Source: Bacteroidales bacterium (GTDB lineage Bacteria; Bacteroidota; Bacteroidia; Bacteroidales; UBA10428). From it: a stretch of DNA of 23,126 nt. The translations under genes were made by a program, and so were the position numbers. Under the pieces are notes generated by a model. It ran no database searches. It saw only the letters and a program-made list of their open reading frames with translations, and had not been told where the DNA came from. The stretch spans positions 1 through 23,126 of the forward strand of contig JAFGVG010000315.1 in NCBI GenBank assembly GCA_016938095.1, in the 5' to 3' direction. Each line of letters begins with the position of its first letter. Position 1 is the first letter of the stretch. Of the stretch, positions 6,564 through 13,733 are shown one piece after another.

Positions 6564-8120
6564 ATGGATGTAAAAGGAAAGCTATTTACCAAATTCCTTG
6601 AAAGACAAAAGGAATACAGTCAGCAGCAGGGTCAGGCCGCTATTGAAAAGCAACATGCAAAAGGTAAGATGACAGCCCGGGAGCGGATTGAATTGCTTTT
6701 TGACCCCGATACCTTTGAGGAGGTAGATGCTTTTTCGGTTCCGGCACCGGCTGGCGGTGATTTTGGCAAAAAGGTTACTGCTTTTGGTGACGGTGTAATT
6801 ACCGGATTCGGTAAGATCAGCGGGCGGCTTGCTTTTGCTTTTTCCCAGGACTTCAATGTACTGGGGGGATCGCTCGGGTCGGTTCATGCCGGCAAAATAG
6901 CCAAGGTTCAGGATATGGCGCTCAAGGTTGGTGCGCCTCTTATCGGATTGATCGACTCAGGCGGAGCCAGAATTCAGGAAGGCGTTGCCAGTCTTGCCGG
7001 TTATGCCTCCATTTTCAACCGGAATGTAAAATCTTCCGGGGTTATTCCGCAGATTTCTGTTGTTATGGGTCCTGCTGCCGGGGGCGCTGTTTATTCGCCA
7101 TCAATAACCGATTTTGTTTTCATGACAAACAAAACAAGCTATATGTTTGTCACGGGGCCCAACGTTGTGAAAGAAGTGCTGAACGAGGATGTCTCTTTTG
7201 ACGACCTGGGAGGTGCCATTGTGCATATGAAAAAGAGCGGAGTAGCCCATTTCGTTTATGAGGATGAAGAAAACACCATCAGGGGTGTGCAAAAACTATT
7301 GTCATACCTGCCCTCAAACAATCTTGAGAACCCACCATTTTTTGAATACTGCGATACTGATTTAAGGGTGGATGAGCGCATGCGGGATATTATCCCGGAT
7401 GATCCCAATAAGCCTTACGATATAAAGGAAATTATCAATTTACTGATCGACAGGAATTCGTTTTTTGAAGTATCAGCCGGTTATGCACAGAACCTGGTGG
7501 TGGGATTTGGCAGGCTTCGTGGCAAAGCCATAGGTATAATTGCCAATCAGCCAAAAGTACTTGCCGGAACACTTGACATCAGTTCTTCTGTGAAAGGGGC
7601 TCGTTTTATAAGATTCTGCGATGCCTTTAATATTCCCATTCTTACCCTGGAGGATGTTCCTGGCTTTTTACCCGGGGTGGATCAGGAACATAACGGGATC
7701 ATCCGACATGGCGCCAAGCTTTTATATGCCTATGCCGACGCGACTGTTCCGAAAATCACCGTTATTTTACGCAAATCCTATGGCGGGGCCTATTGTGTGA
7801 TGAACAGCAAGAACCTGGGTGGGGATGTGAATTTTGCCTGGCCAACAGCTGAAATAGCCGTAATGGGTCCTGAAGGAGCTGTCTCGATACTTTACCGCAA
7901 GGAATTGCTCGAATCCAAAGACCCTGCCAAACTTAAAAAGGAATTAACAGCCAGGTACCGTGAAGAGATAGCGAATCCTTATGTGGCGGATGATAAAGGG
8001 TATATCGATGAAGTTATAGATCCGGCCGTGACCCGCAAAAAGCTGATAACAGCCTTTGAAGCGCTTGAAAGTAAACACATAAGTGTACCATCGCGAAAGC
8101 ACGGGAATATACCCCTATAG
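6564..8120 (+). CDS. Acyl-CoA (propionyl-CoA type) carboxylase, carboxyltransferase beta subunit
   Basis: A 518-residue cytoplasmic carboxyltransferase of the PccB/MmdA family, which moves CO2 from carboxybiotin to acyl-CoA (propionyl-CoA to methylmalonyl-CoA in the best studied members). The N-half carries KGKMTARERIELLFDPDTF (33-51) and the oxyanion-hole region DSGGARIQEG (131-140). The C-half carries the DVPGFLPGVDQEHNGIIRHG segment, YGGAYCVM (from Tyr406) and AWPTAEIAVMGPEGA. Length fits the family (510-540). It is followed by biotin carboxylase and carrier genes, while no membrane decarboxylase beta subunit or methylmalonyl-CoA epimerase is present, favouring an ATP-driven carboxylase over a sodium-pumping decarboxylase. 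Substrate could also be acetyl-, butyryl- or methylcrotonyl-CoA. No Shine-Dalgarno is evident, as is usual in this phylum. Confidence 0.92.
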   Translation: MDVKGKLFTKFLERQKEYSQQQGQAAIEKQHAKGKMTARERIELLFDPDTFEEVDAFSVPAPAGGDFGKKVTAFGDGVITGFGKISGRLAFAFSQDFNVLGGSLGSVHAGKIAKVQDMALKVGAPLIGLIDSGGARIQEGVASLAGYASIFNRNVKSSGVIPQISVVMGPAAGGAVYSPSITDFVFMTNKTSYMFVTGPNVVKEVLNEDVSFDDLGGAIVHMKKSGVAHFVYEDEENTIRGVQKLLSYLPSNNLENPPFFEYCDTDLRVDERMRDIIPDDPNKPYDIKEIINLLIDRNSFFEVSAGYAQNLVVGFGRLRGKAIGIIANQPKVLAGTLDISSSVKGARFIRFCDAFNIPILTLEDVPGFLPGVDQEHNGIIRHGAKLLYAYADATVPKITVILRKSYGGAYCVMNSKNLGGDVNFAWPTAEIAVMGPEGAVSILYRKELLESKDPAKLKKELTARYREEIANPYVADDKGYIDEVIDPAVTRKKLITAFEALESKHISVPSRKHGNIPL

Positions 8121-8210
8121 AAGCCTAATGGCCACCATTACCCTAAGAGTATATCCCACAGCAATGAAACGTCTTGTTGGGTTGAAAGAAGAAAAAATGC
8201 TTACAGTTGG

Positions 8211-8218
8211 TATTTTTG
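8211..8218 (+). promoter_or_regulatory. Candidate internal promoter -7 element before the biotin carboxylase
   Basis: TATTTTTG matches TAnnTTTG exactly, 43 bases before the biotin carboxylase ATG in the 141-base gap after the carboxyltransferase. The nearest TTG (8182-8184) gives a 26-base spacer, longer than usual. A small hairpin (arms 8126-8131 and 8135-8140) follows the upstream stop but has no U-tract. Confidence 0.35.
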
Positions 8219-8261
8219 TGTTAAGAGCGCAAAAAACCATACGATCCTAATATAATCTCGT

Positions 8262-9767
8262 ATGAAAATAAAAACCCTGCTGATTGCAAACCGTGGAGAG
8301 ATTGCGGTAAGAATTAACGAAACGGCAAAGAAAATGGGTATTAAAACCATTGGCATAAAAACAGCCAAGGAGCCTAATGCCCTGTATTTAAGACTGGTAG
8401 ACGATGTAATTGATTTCTCCGGGAGTTATGATGAAATTCCTGAATTTCTCGATGTTGAGCGTATTATTGAGGCTGCAAAAAAAGCCGAAGTCGATGCCAT
8501 TCACCCCGGATATGGTTTTCTTGCCGAGAATCCCTATTTTGCCCGACGGTGTGAAGAGGAAAAGATCATTTTTGTTGGACCTTCGGCATCTGCCATTTAC
8601 AAAATGGGCAATAAAACCATTGCCAAGCAAATAGCCCAGAAGCATGAAATACCGCTTTTACAGGGAAGCCAGGGGAACGTAAAAAATGCCCGTGAAGCTA
8701 CAGACATTGCCTTAAAAATTGGTTATCCTGTAATTCTTAAGGCAGCTGCAGGAGGCGGTGGAAGGGGAATGCGCATTGTTGAGAAGGCCGCCAATATGGA
8801 GAAAATGTTTAAGATGGCTGCCAACGAATCGGAGAAAGCTTTTAACGATGCGTCATTGTTTATTGAAAAATATGTCAGGAATCCGCGGCACATTGAATTC
8901 CAATTGCTGGGAGACCAACATGGACATTATATCCACCTGGGAGAAAGAGAATGTTCGATTCAGCGAAAGCACCAGAAGCTGATTGAGGAATCGCCTTCAC
9001 CGGCAATTGACGAAAGGTTGCGGAAGGAAATGGGAGAAGCTGCCGTAAAAATTGCCAGGGCTGTGGATTATTTTTCTGCCGGCACGGTTGAATTTTTGCT
9101 TGACGCTGACAGGAATTTCTTTTTCATGGAAATGAATACGCGCATACAGGTTGAGCATCCTGTTACAGAAATGGTATCAGGGATTGATCTGATTGAATGG
9201 CAAATAAAAATTGCAGCCGGTCAAAAGCTAACCCTTGAACAAAGCGATATTCACCTTAATGGTTGGGCCATTGAGTGTCGGATAAATGCTGAGGATGTGC
9301 AGGCAGGATTTTCACCCAATCTGGGCATAATCGAAAAGATTTCGTTTCCGAAAGGAAAAAATATCAGGATTGATACCGGAATTACGGATTATTCTGTGAT
9401 TACGCCCTATTTTGATTCAATGGTGGCCAAGCTGATTGTACACGGCGAAACACGCGAAAAGGCTTTAAGCGCAGCCACATCAGCATTGAAAAAAGTATGG
9501 ATAAGGGGAATTAAAACCACCATTCCCTTTTGCCTGGCTGTGCTCAATAACCGCAAATTCAGAAAAGGTGATTTTAATACTTCCTTCATCGAAAAGGAAA
9601 TGGAAACCACTTATTACAACGAGGAAGATGACGAGATGCTTGCTGCATACGTTGCCACCTTTGATTTTGCAGCTGAACTCGAAACAAACCGTACGGCCGT
9701 GCCTGATTTTGAAAGAGGCAAAAACATCAGCCCATGGGTGTTGAATAAGCGTTTGAAGTCCTTATAA
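8262..9767 (+). CDS. Biotin carboxylase subunit of acyl-CoA carboxylase
   Basis: A 501-residue ATP-grasp enzyme that carboxylates biotin with bicarbonate and ATP. Features in order: N-terminal LLIANRGEIAVRI (6-18), HPGYGFLAENPYFARRCE, the glycine-rich ATP loop AAAGGGGRGMRIV (161-173), RHIEFQLLGD, ECSIQRKHQKLIEESPSP, and the catalytic EMNTRIQVEHPVTE (from Glu290). It is about 50 residues longer than free-standing AccC (about 450). The extra C-terminal stretch (after FNTSFIEKEM) holds an acidic segment and ends in WVLNKRLKSL, comparable to the part that leads into the BT domain in fused propionyl-CoA carboxylase alpha chains. With the next gene, only 11 bases away, it totals 679 residues, close to a fused alpha chain, so the two look like a split alpha subunit. 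Confidence 0.94.
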   Translation: MKIKTLLIANRGEIAVRINETAKKMGIKTIGIKTAKEPNALYLRLVDDVIDFSGSYDEIPEFLDVERIIEAAKKAEVDAIHPGYGFLAENPYFARRCEEEKIIFVGPSASAIYKMGNKTIAKQIAQKHEIPLLQGSQGNVKNAREATDIALKIGYPVILKAAAGGGGRGMRIVEKAANMEKMFKMAANESEKAFNDASLFIEKYVRNPRHIEFQLLGDQHGHYIHLGERECSIQRKHQKLIEESPSPAIDERLRKEMGEAAVKIARAVDYFSAGTVEFLLDADRNFFFMEMNTRIQVEHPVTEMVSGIDLIEWQIKIAAGQKLTLEQSDIHLNGWAIECRINAEDVQAGFSPNLGIIEKISFPKGKNIRIDTGITDYSVITPYFDSMVAKLIVHGETREKALSAATSALKKVWIRGIKTTIPFCLAVLNNRKFRKGDFNTSFIEKEMETTYYNEEDDEMLAAYVATFDFAAELETNRTAVPDFERGKNISPWVLNKRLKSL

Positions 9768-9778
9768 AAACGAATCGT

Positions 9779-10315
9779 ATGAAATTGATGAAAGCCAAAA
9801 AGAAGGTCGATCCCGAATATATAGCGGTTAATCCCCGGGGGCGGAAATATGTGATCAGGAATCCGTTCAGTGAGGAATTGAAGATAAACGGCCACAAACA
9901 CGATATTAAGATTTTTGAAGATGAAGAAGGCTTTACTGTAATCGAATACAAAAACAAAAAGTATCTTGCCGAGATTACCGATAAGGATCAGAATAAATAC
10001 ACCGTATTACTCAACGGACTAAGTTATCATTTTACCATTGAGTCACCCATTTCATACCGCCGTCGTAAATTTCTCGAAAAACATAAGGAAGCCAGTAAGG
10101 TTGAAACAGTACCGGCGCCTATGCCAGGAAAGATTGTAGAATTGCTGGTTGAGGAAAACGCACGGGTTAAGGAAGGAGAGGCTATCCTTATCCTGGAAGC
10201 CATGAAAATGCAAAACGAGATTATTGCAGTGGTGGCCGGAAAGGTTAAGAAAATTCATGTAAAGCCAGGAGATTCGGTGTCCAAGGACGAGGTACTGATG
10301 GAAATCGAGCGATAA
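9779..10315 (+). CDS. Biotin carboxyl carrier subunit of acyl-CoA carboxylase
   Basis: A 178-residue protein ending in a biotinyl domain: PAPMPGKIVELLVEENARVKEGE and then EAMKMQNEI, with Lys143 as the biotinylated lysine and GDSVSKDEVLMEIE closing the fold. The first 100 residues are a strand-rich domain (YVIRNPFSEELKINGHKHDIKIF through YTVLLNGLSYHFTIESP) rather than the Pro/Ala linker of AccB, and in place and size resemble the BT domain that joins the biotin carboxylase to the carboxyltransferase in fused alpha chains. It lies 11 bases after the biotin carboxylase gene and is surely cotranscribed. A separate biotin ligase must act on it; none is in the window. Confidence 0.92.
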   Translation: MKLMKAKKKVDPEYIAVNPRGRKYVIRNPFSEELKINGHKHDIKIFEDEEGFTVIEYKNKKYLAEITDKDQNKYTVLLNGLSYHFTIESPISYRRRKFLEKHKEASKVETVPAPMPGKIVELLVEENARVKEGEAILILEAMKMQNEIIAVVAGKVKKIHVKPGDSVSKDEVLMEIER

Positions 10316-10319
10316 TTAG

Positions 10320-10327
10320 TACTTTTG
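10320..10327 (+). promoter_or_regulatory. Candidate -7 promoter element before the purine nucleoside phosphorylase
   Basis: TACTTTTG matches TAnnTTTG exactly, 21 bases before the ATG at 10349, in the 33-base gap after the biotin carrier gene. No TTG is found at the -33 position, so it may only supplement read-through from the carboxylase operon. Confidence 0.4.
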
Positions 10328-10348
10328 AATTAGTTAAAATCATGAAAC

Positions 10349-11164
10349 ATGCTTGATAAGGTAAAAAGGGCAGCTGATTACATCAGGTCCTCGGGCATTG
10401 ACAACCCGCAGGTTGGTATCGTATTGGGTACCGGGCTGGGTAAGTTGGCCGACAGGCTGGAACCCTTGTGTATTATTGATTATAAGGACATTCCGGGTTT
10501 TCCCGTTTCAACAGTCGAATCACATTCAGGCAAACTCATTTACGGACGGTTGCAGGGTAAGAATGTATTGGCCATGCAAGGCAGGTTCCATTATTATGAA
10601 GGATATTCACTACAGGATGTAACTTTCCCCATCAGGGTTTTTCGTATGCTGGGCATCAGTTACCTGCTGCTTTCCAATGCAGCTGGCGCCATGAACCTGA
10701 AGTATAAAAAAGGAAGTCTGATGCTGATTACAGATCATATAAACATGCTTCCTGATAACCCTTTAAGGGGTAATCATTCAGAATCCTTTGGCCCGAGGTT
10801 TCCCGATATGAGTTGTCCGTACTCGCCCCACCTGAACCAGAAAATGGTGGATATTGCTTTACGCGAGCAAATAGTGCTGCATCAGGGTGTGTATATTTCG
10901 GTTATGGGGCCGAATCTTGAAACCCGTGCTGAATACAGGATGTTCAGAACTTTTGCCGATGCAGTTGGGATGTCAACGGTTCCGGAGGTAATAGTTGCAC
11001 ATCAAATGGGTTTACCCTGTGCAGCTGTTTCGGTGCTTACCGACGAATGTGATCCCGATAATCTTGTACCAACAAAACTAGAGGATATTCTTCAGGCTGC
11101 TGCCACGGCTGAAACAGACCTTGTCAAACTTTTTTCGTGTTTAATCGGCGAAATGGAATTATAG
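10349..11164 (+). CDS. Purine nucleoside phosphorylase (trimeric PNP/MTAP family)
   Basis: A 271-residue cytoplasmic enzyme of purine salvage that splits purine (deoxy)nucleosides with phosphate. Seen are the phosphate-binding GTGLG (about 27-31), the ESHSGKL loop, QGRFHYYEGY, SNAAGAMN, GPNLETRAEYRMFRTFADAVGMSTVPEVIVAHQ and SVLTDECDP. Length fits the trimeric class (about 270-290). At the base-specificity position, where mammalian and many bacterial enzymes have Asn243 in a Thr-Asn pair, this protein has Thr231-Asp232; I recall Asp here in other Bacteroidota homologues and in MTA phosphorylase. 6-Oxopurine preference should therefore not be assumed. The next gene starts 3 bases after the stop. 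The ATG at 10342 in another frame closes after four codons and is not used. Confidence 0.93.
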   Translation: MLDKVKRAADYIRSSGIDNPQVGIVLGTGLGKLADRLEPLCIIDYKDIPGFPVSTVESHSGKLIYGRLQGKNVLAMQGRFHYYEGYSLQDVTFPIRVFRMLGISYLLLSNAAGAMNLKYKKGSLMLITDHINMLPDNPLRGNHSESFGPRFPDMSCPYSPHLNQKMVDIALREQIVLHQGVYISVMGPNLETRAEYRMFRTFADAVGMSTVPEVIVAHQMGLPCAAVSVLTDECDPDNLVPTKLEDILQAAATAETDLVKLFSCLIGEMEL

Positions 11165-11167
11165 AAA

Positions 11168-12196
11168 ATGATTCTGGTTACCGGGGCCACCGGATTTTTA
11201 GGATCGCACCTGCTTTATGAACTCACCAGATCGGGCAGGGAAGTCAGGGCTTTATACCGTGATGAGCAGAAAATTGCCTTCACGCAAAAGGTTTTTGGTT
11301 ATTACCAGGCTGAAGGCATTATACATTCGGGGAAAATCGACTGGGTAAAAGGTGATGTAACGGATCCGGTTTCGCTTTTATCCGTCCTGAACAACGTAGA
11401 ACTGGTTTACCATGTTGCCGGAAGGGTTTCATTTCTTGATAGTGATCGGGGAATGCTCAATTTGACAAATGCTGTTGGTACGGCCAATATGGTTAATGCC
11501 TGTCTTCAGATGGGCGTGCGTAAGCTTTGTCATGTGAGTTCCATTGCTACCCTTGGCGAATCAGCAGGTTCTCAGTCAGTGAATGAGGAAGTCCTCTGGA
11601 ATGAAGGAGAAACAGCCTCGGCCTATGCATACAGCAAGTATATCGGAGAAATGGAGGTATGGCGGGGTATACACGAAGGTTTGGATGCTGTAATTGTAAA
11701 CCCGGCAGTGATCATAGGACCCGGAATGTGGCAAGGAGAAACCGGTGATCTTTTTAAAAAGATATACACTGGACTTTCATATTATCCTGCGGGTGCATCG
11801 GGTTATGTTGATGTTCGCGATGTGGCAAGGATAATGATACAACTTACCGATGATGCAATAACAGGTGAAAGGTTTATCCTATGTTCGGAAAACATGACCC
11901 ACCGGCAATACCTGAACCAATTGGCTGATGCCTTTGGAAGCAAAAGACCTGATCGGGTAATTTCACCTAACCTGGCTTCGATGGCTGTATTTCTTGAATC
12001 TCTGCGCTCTTTTTTCTTTCGTAAAGCTCGCCGTATCAGCAAACGAACCATGCAAATCGCCCGGGAAAATTTGTCCTATTCCAATGATAAAGTCCGCGAA
12101 AAACTTGGGATTACTTTCATTCCGGTTGATGAATCCATACGGTTTCTTGCAGGGCATTATTTACGCGAAATGAATCTTCCTTCAGGGCATAATTAA
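11168..12196 (+). CDS. NAD-dependent epimerase/dehydratase family protein (extended SDR)
   Basis: A 342-residue extended short-chain dehydrogenase/reductase. The Rossmann motif GATGFLG is at 6-12, GDVTDP follows strand 3, the active-site Ser is in HVSSIATLG (124/125) and Tyr153-x3-Lys157 lies in AYAYSKYIGEMEVWRG. The substrate region (VNPAVIIGPGMW, GYVDVRDVARI, GERFILCSEN) resembles dihydroflavonol-4-reductase-like and hopanoid-associated epimerase-like SDRs, whose bacterial substrates are mostly unknown. The N-terminal Gly pattern favours NAD(P) but does not settle which. It starts 3 bases after the purine nucleoside phosphorylase stop, so the two are cotranscribed, although no metabolic link is obvious. 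I would not give it a specific reaction. Confidence 0.88.
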   Translation: MILVTGATGFLGSHLLYELTRSGREVRALYRDEQKIAFTQKVFGYYQAEGIIHSGKIDWVKGDVTDPVSLLSVLNNVELVYHVAGRVSFLDSDRGMLNLTNAVGTANMVNACLQMGVRKLCHVSSIATLGESAGSQSVNEEVLWNEGETASAYAYSKYIGEMEVWRGIHEGLDAVIVNPAVIIGPGMWQGETGDLFKKIYTGLSYYPAGASGYVDVRDVARIMIQLTDDAITGERFILCSENMTHRQYLNQLADAFGSKRPDRVISPNLASMAVFLESLRSFFFRKARRISKRTMQIARENLSYSNDKVREKLGITFIPVDESIRFLAGHYLREMNLPSGHN

Positions 12197-12217
12197 TTTT
12201 TCCGGACAGGGTTACCT

Positions 12218-12253
12218 TTTTAGGGTAAATGGTATTAAGAATAAACCCTAAAA
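12218..12253 (+). repeat. 9-bp inverted repeat just before the lipoprotein start
   Basis: TTTTAGGGT (12218-12226) and ACCCTAAAA (12245-12253) are exact complements with an 18-base loop, ending 11 bases before the ATG at 12265. A competing shorter hairpin uses TTACC (12212-12216) and GGTAA (12224-12228). It could be an operator or an RNA element affecting translation; it has no downstream U-tract. Confidence 0.5.
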
Positions 12254-12264
12254 CATTAACCCAC

Positions 12265-13530
12265 ATGAAAAAGTTATCAGCTATTGCCCTTATGGTAACC
12301 GTGTTTTGTATTTTGTCATGTCAGCGTGAAGAAGTAACACCGCCATTGGCAAAAGGAACCTTATCTGTAAATATTGGTCTGTTCATCAGTGTAAACGATG
12401 TTGAAAACACACTCAAATCTACTGCCGATGCAGGCGATTTCAAAGTAACCATACATGCCTCAGGAGGCGATCCGGTGCAGGTATTTGAAAAGGCTTCGGA
12501 AATGCCTGAGCACATTGAGATGGATCCCGGGACGTATTATGTTACCGCTCATTCCGACAATGATTTGCCGGCAGCTTTCAGTAATCCTTATTACTATGGC
12601 GAATCAGCTTTATTTGAAATTGTTCCTGCAGGCCAACAGACTGTTTCGGTAAATTGCCAGCTGGCCAATACTATGGTAACCATATTTTTTTCCGATCAGG
12701 TAAAAGAAAATTTTGATGATTACAGCGTCACGGTCAGTTCAGCAGCGGGTTCTTTAATCTTTGGAAGGGATGAGACGCGTCCCGGTTACTTTCGTCCCCT
12801 TCCGTTGATCATTACTGCCACCCTGACCCTTCAGCAACCATCCGGAACAGTCCAGACCAAAACGCTAAGCGGGAGTATTGCTGATCCCCAGCCCCGAAAG
12901 AATTACGAAATACACGTTGATGTGACCTCTTTTGGCGGTAGTGCGGCTATCAGCATCCTACAGGATGAAACCATTGATCCGGTTGAGATAATTGGTCTTA
13001 CAGATTGCGAACCAGGCCCCGTTGGTTACGGCGATCTGCTGATAACAGAAATAATGTACGACCCTTCATTCCTTGATGACACTGAAGGAGAATGGTTTGA
13101 AATCTATAACAATACCTTGTTCCCCATTGCACTGGATCAGGTAGTTATACGTAAAAACAGTGGCGCGCAACATATTATTAATCAGCAATTAACAATCAAC
13201 TCGCACGAATATGCCGTTTTCGCCCGGAATCAATTGGCAGTGACAGACCCCGATTACCTCTATAACTCTTCGTTTTCTCTGAATAATAGCGGCGGGATGC
13301 TTGCCTTATATAATTATGGCTCCAACGGCACGAACGGTTCTCTCATTTGTGTTGTAAATTATGGCGGATACAGTTTCCCATCGGCAACCGGTGCTTCAAT
13401 TTGCCTTTCAGATAATGCATTGGATAATGTCAGTGCGGTTTTCGGTACTTCATGGTGTGAATCGTCGGTGCTTTATAATGAATCCGACAAAGGTACGCCC
13501 GGGTCAGCCAATGGTAACTGTCTTCCATAA
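12265..13530 (+). CDS. Surface lipoprotein with DUF4493-like and lamin-tail domains
   Basis: A 421-residue lipoprotein. I take the ATG at 12265 because it opens a type II signal peptide, MKKLSAIALMVTVFCILSC, with Cys19 as the lipidated residue; the frame stays open 12 codons upstream from 12229 but that would spoil the signal. The residues after the cysteine (Gln-Arg-Glu-Glu) resemble the lipoprotein export signal known from Capnocytophaga (Gln-Lys-Asp-Asp-Glu), suggesting display on the cell surface. Residues about 27-240 look like a DUF4493-type Bacteroidota domain (immunoglobulin-like strands, TVSVNCQLANTMVTIFF). Residues about 255-421 form a lamin-tail domain: GDLLITEIMYDPS, GEWFEIYNNT, GMLALYNY and a C-terminal GTPGSANG. 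Lamin-tail domains are found in secreted nucleases and adhesins; no catalytic partner domain is present here. Confidence 0.85.
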   Translation: MKKLSAIALMVTVFCILSCQREEVTPPLAKGTLSVNIGLFISVNDVENTLKSTADAGDFKVTIHASGGDPVQVFEKASEMPEHIEMDPGTYYVTAHSDNDLPAAFSNPYYYGESALFEIVPAGQQTVSVNCQLANTMVTIFFSDQVKENFDDYSVTVSSAAGSLIFGRDETRPGYFRPLPLIITATLTLQQPSGTVQTKTLSGSIADPQPRKNYEIHVDVTSFGGSAAISILQDETIDPVEIIGLTDCEPGPVGYGDLLITEIMYDPSFLDDTEGEWFEIYNNTLFPIALDQVVIRKNSGAQHIINQQLTINSHEYAVFARNQLAVTDPDYLYNSSFSLNNSGGMLALYNYGSNGTNGSLICVVNYGGYSFPSATGASICLSDNALDNVSAVFGTSWCESSVLYNESDKGTPGSANGNCLP

Positions 13531-13540
13531 AATAATGATC

Positions 13541-13619
13541 AGCCCTCAACATGCCGAAGCTTATTTTTAAAGAGTAAACCCGTTGACCGAAACCTTACTT
13601 AAGCATGGAGGGCTTTTTT
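13541..13619 (+). terminator. Long hairpin with T-run after the lipoprotein gene
   Basis: AGCCCTC (13541-13547) and CATGC (13550-13554) pair with GCATG (13603-13607) and GAGGGCT (13608-13614), leaving only a two-base AA bulge, and the stem is followed directly by five T. The 48-base loop can fold further, for example AGTAA with TTACT. Placement 10 bases after the stop codon and the T-run suit a rho-independent terminator of the plus-strand gene run, though the loop is unusually long. Confidence 0.55.
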
Positions 13620-13663
13620 ATTTCCTGTTGGCTTTCATAAAAACATGCCCCGGATAACATGTA

Positions 13664-13688
13664 CAAATGCATCATTTGGTTAAATTTG
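13664..13688 (+). promoter_or_regulatory. Candidate promoter -7 element with adjoining palindrome before the sugar transferase
   Basis: TAAATTTG (13681-13688) matches TAnnTTTG exactly, 45 bases before the ATG at 13734. Immediately upstream, CAAATG (13664-13669) and CATTTG (13673-13678) form a perfect palindrome around CAT, filling the space between the -7 and -33 positions. A regulator bound there would block RNA polymerase. No TTG is present at -33. Confidence 0.45.
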
Positions 13689-13733
13689 TGTTGGTATAAA
13701 TAATGTGATGGCTTTTCAGTTACCGGATAAGTG

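Noticed and set aside
6564..10315. Sodium-pumping methylmalonyl-CoA decarboxylase operon
   Set aside because: An ATP-grasp biotin carboxylase is present, and no membrane beta or gamma subunit or epimerase gene is, which fits an ATP-driven carboxylase.
12245..12253. Telomere-like CCCTAAA motif
   Set aside because: A single copy that is one arm of an inverted repeat in a bacterial genome; chance resemblance.
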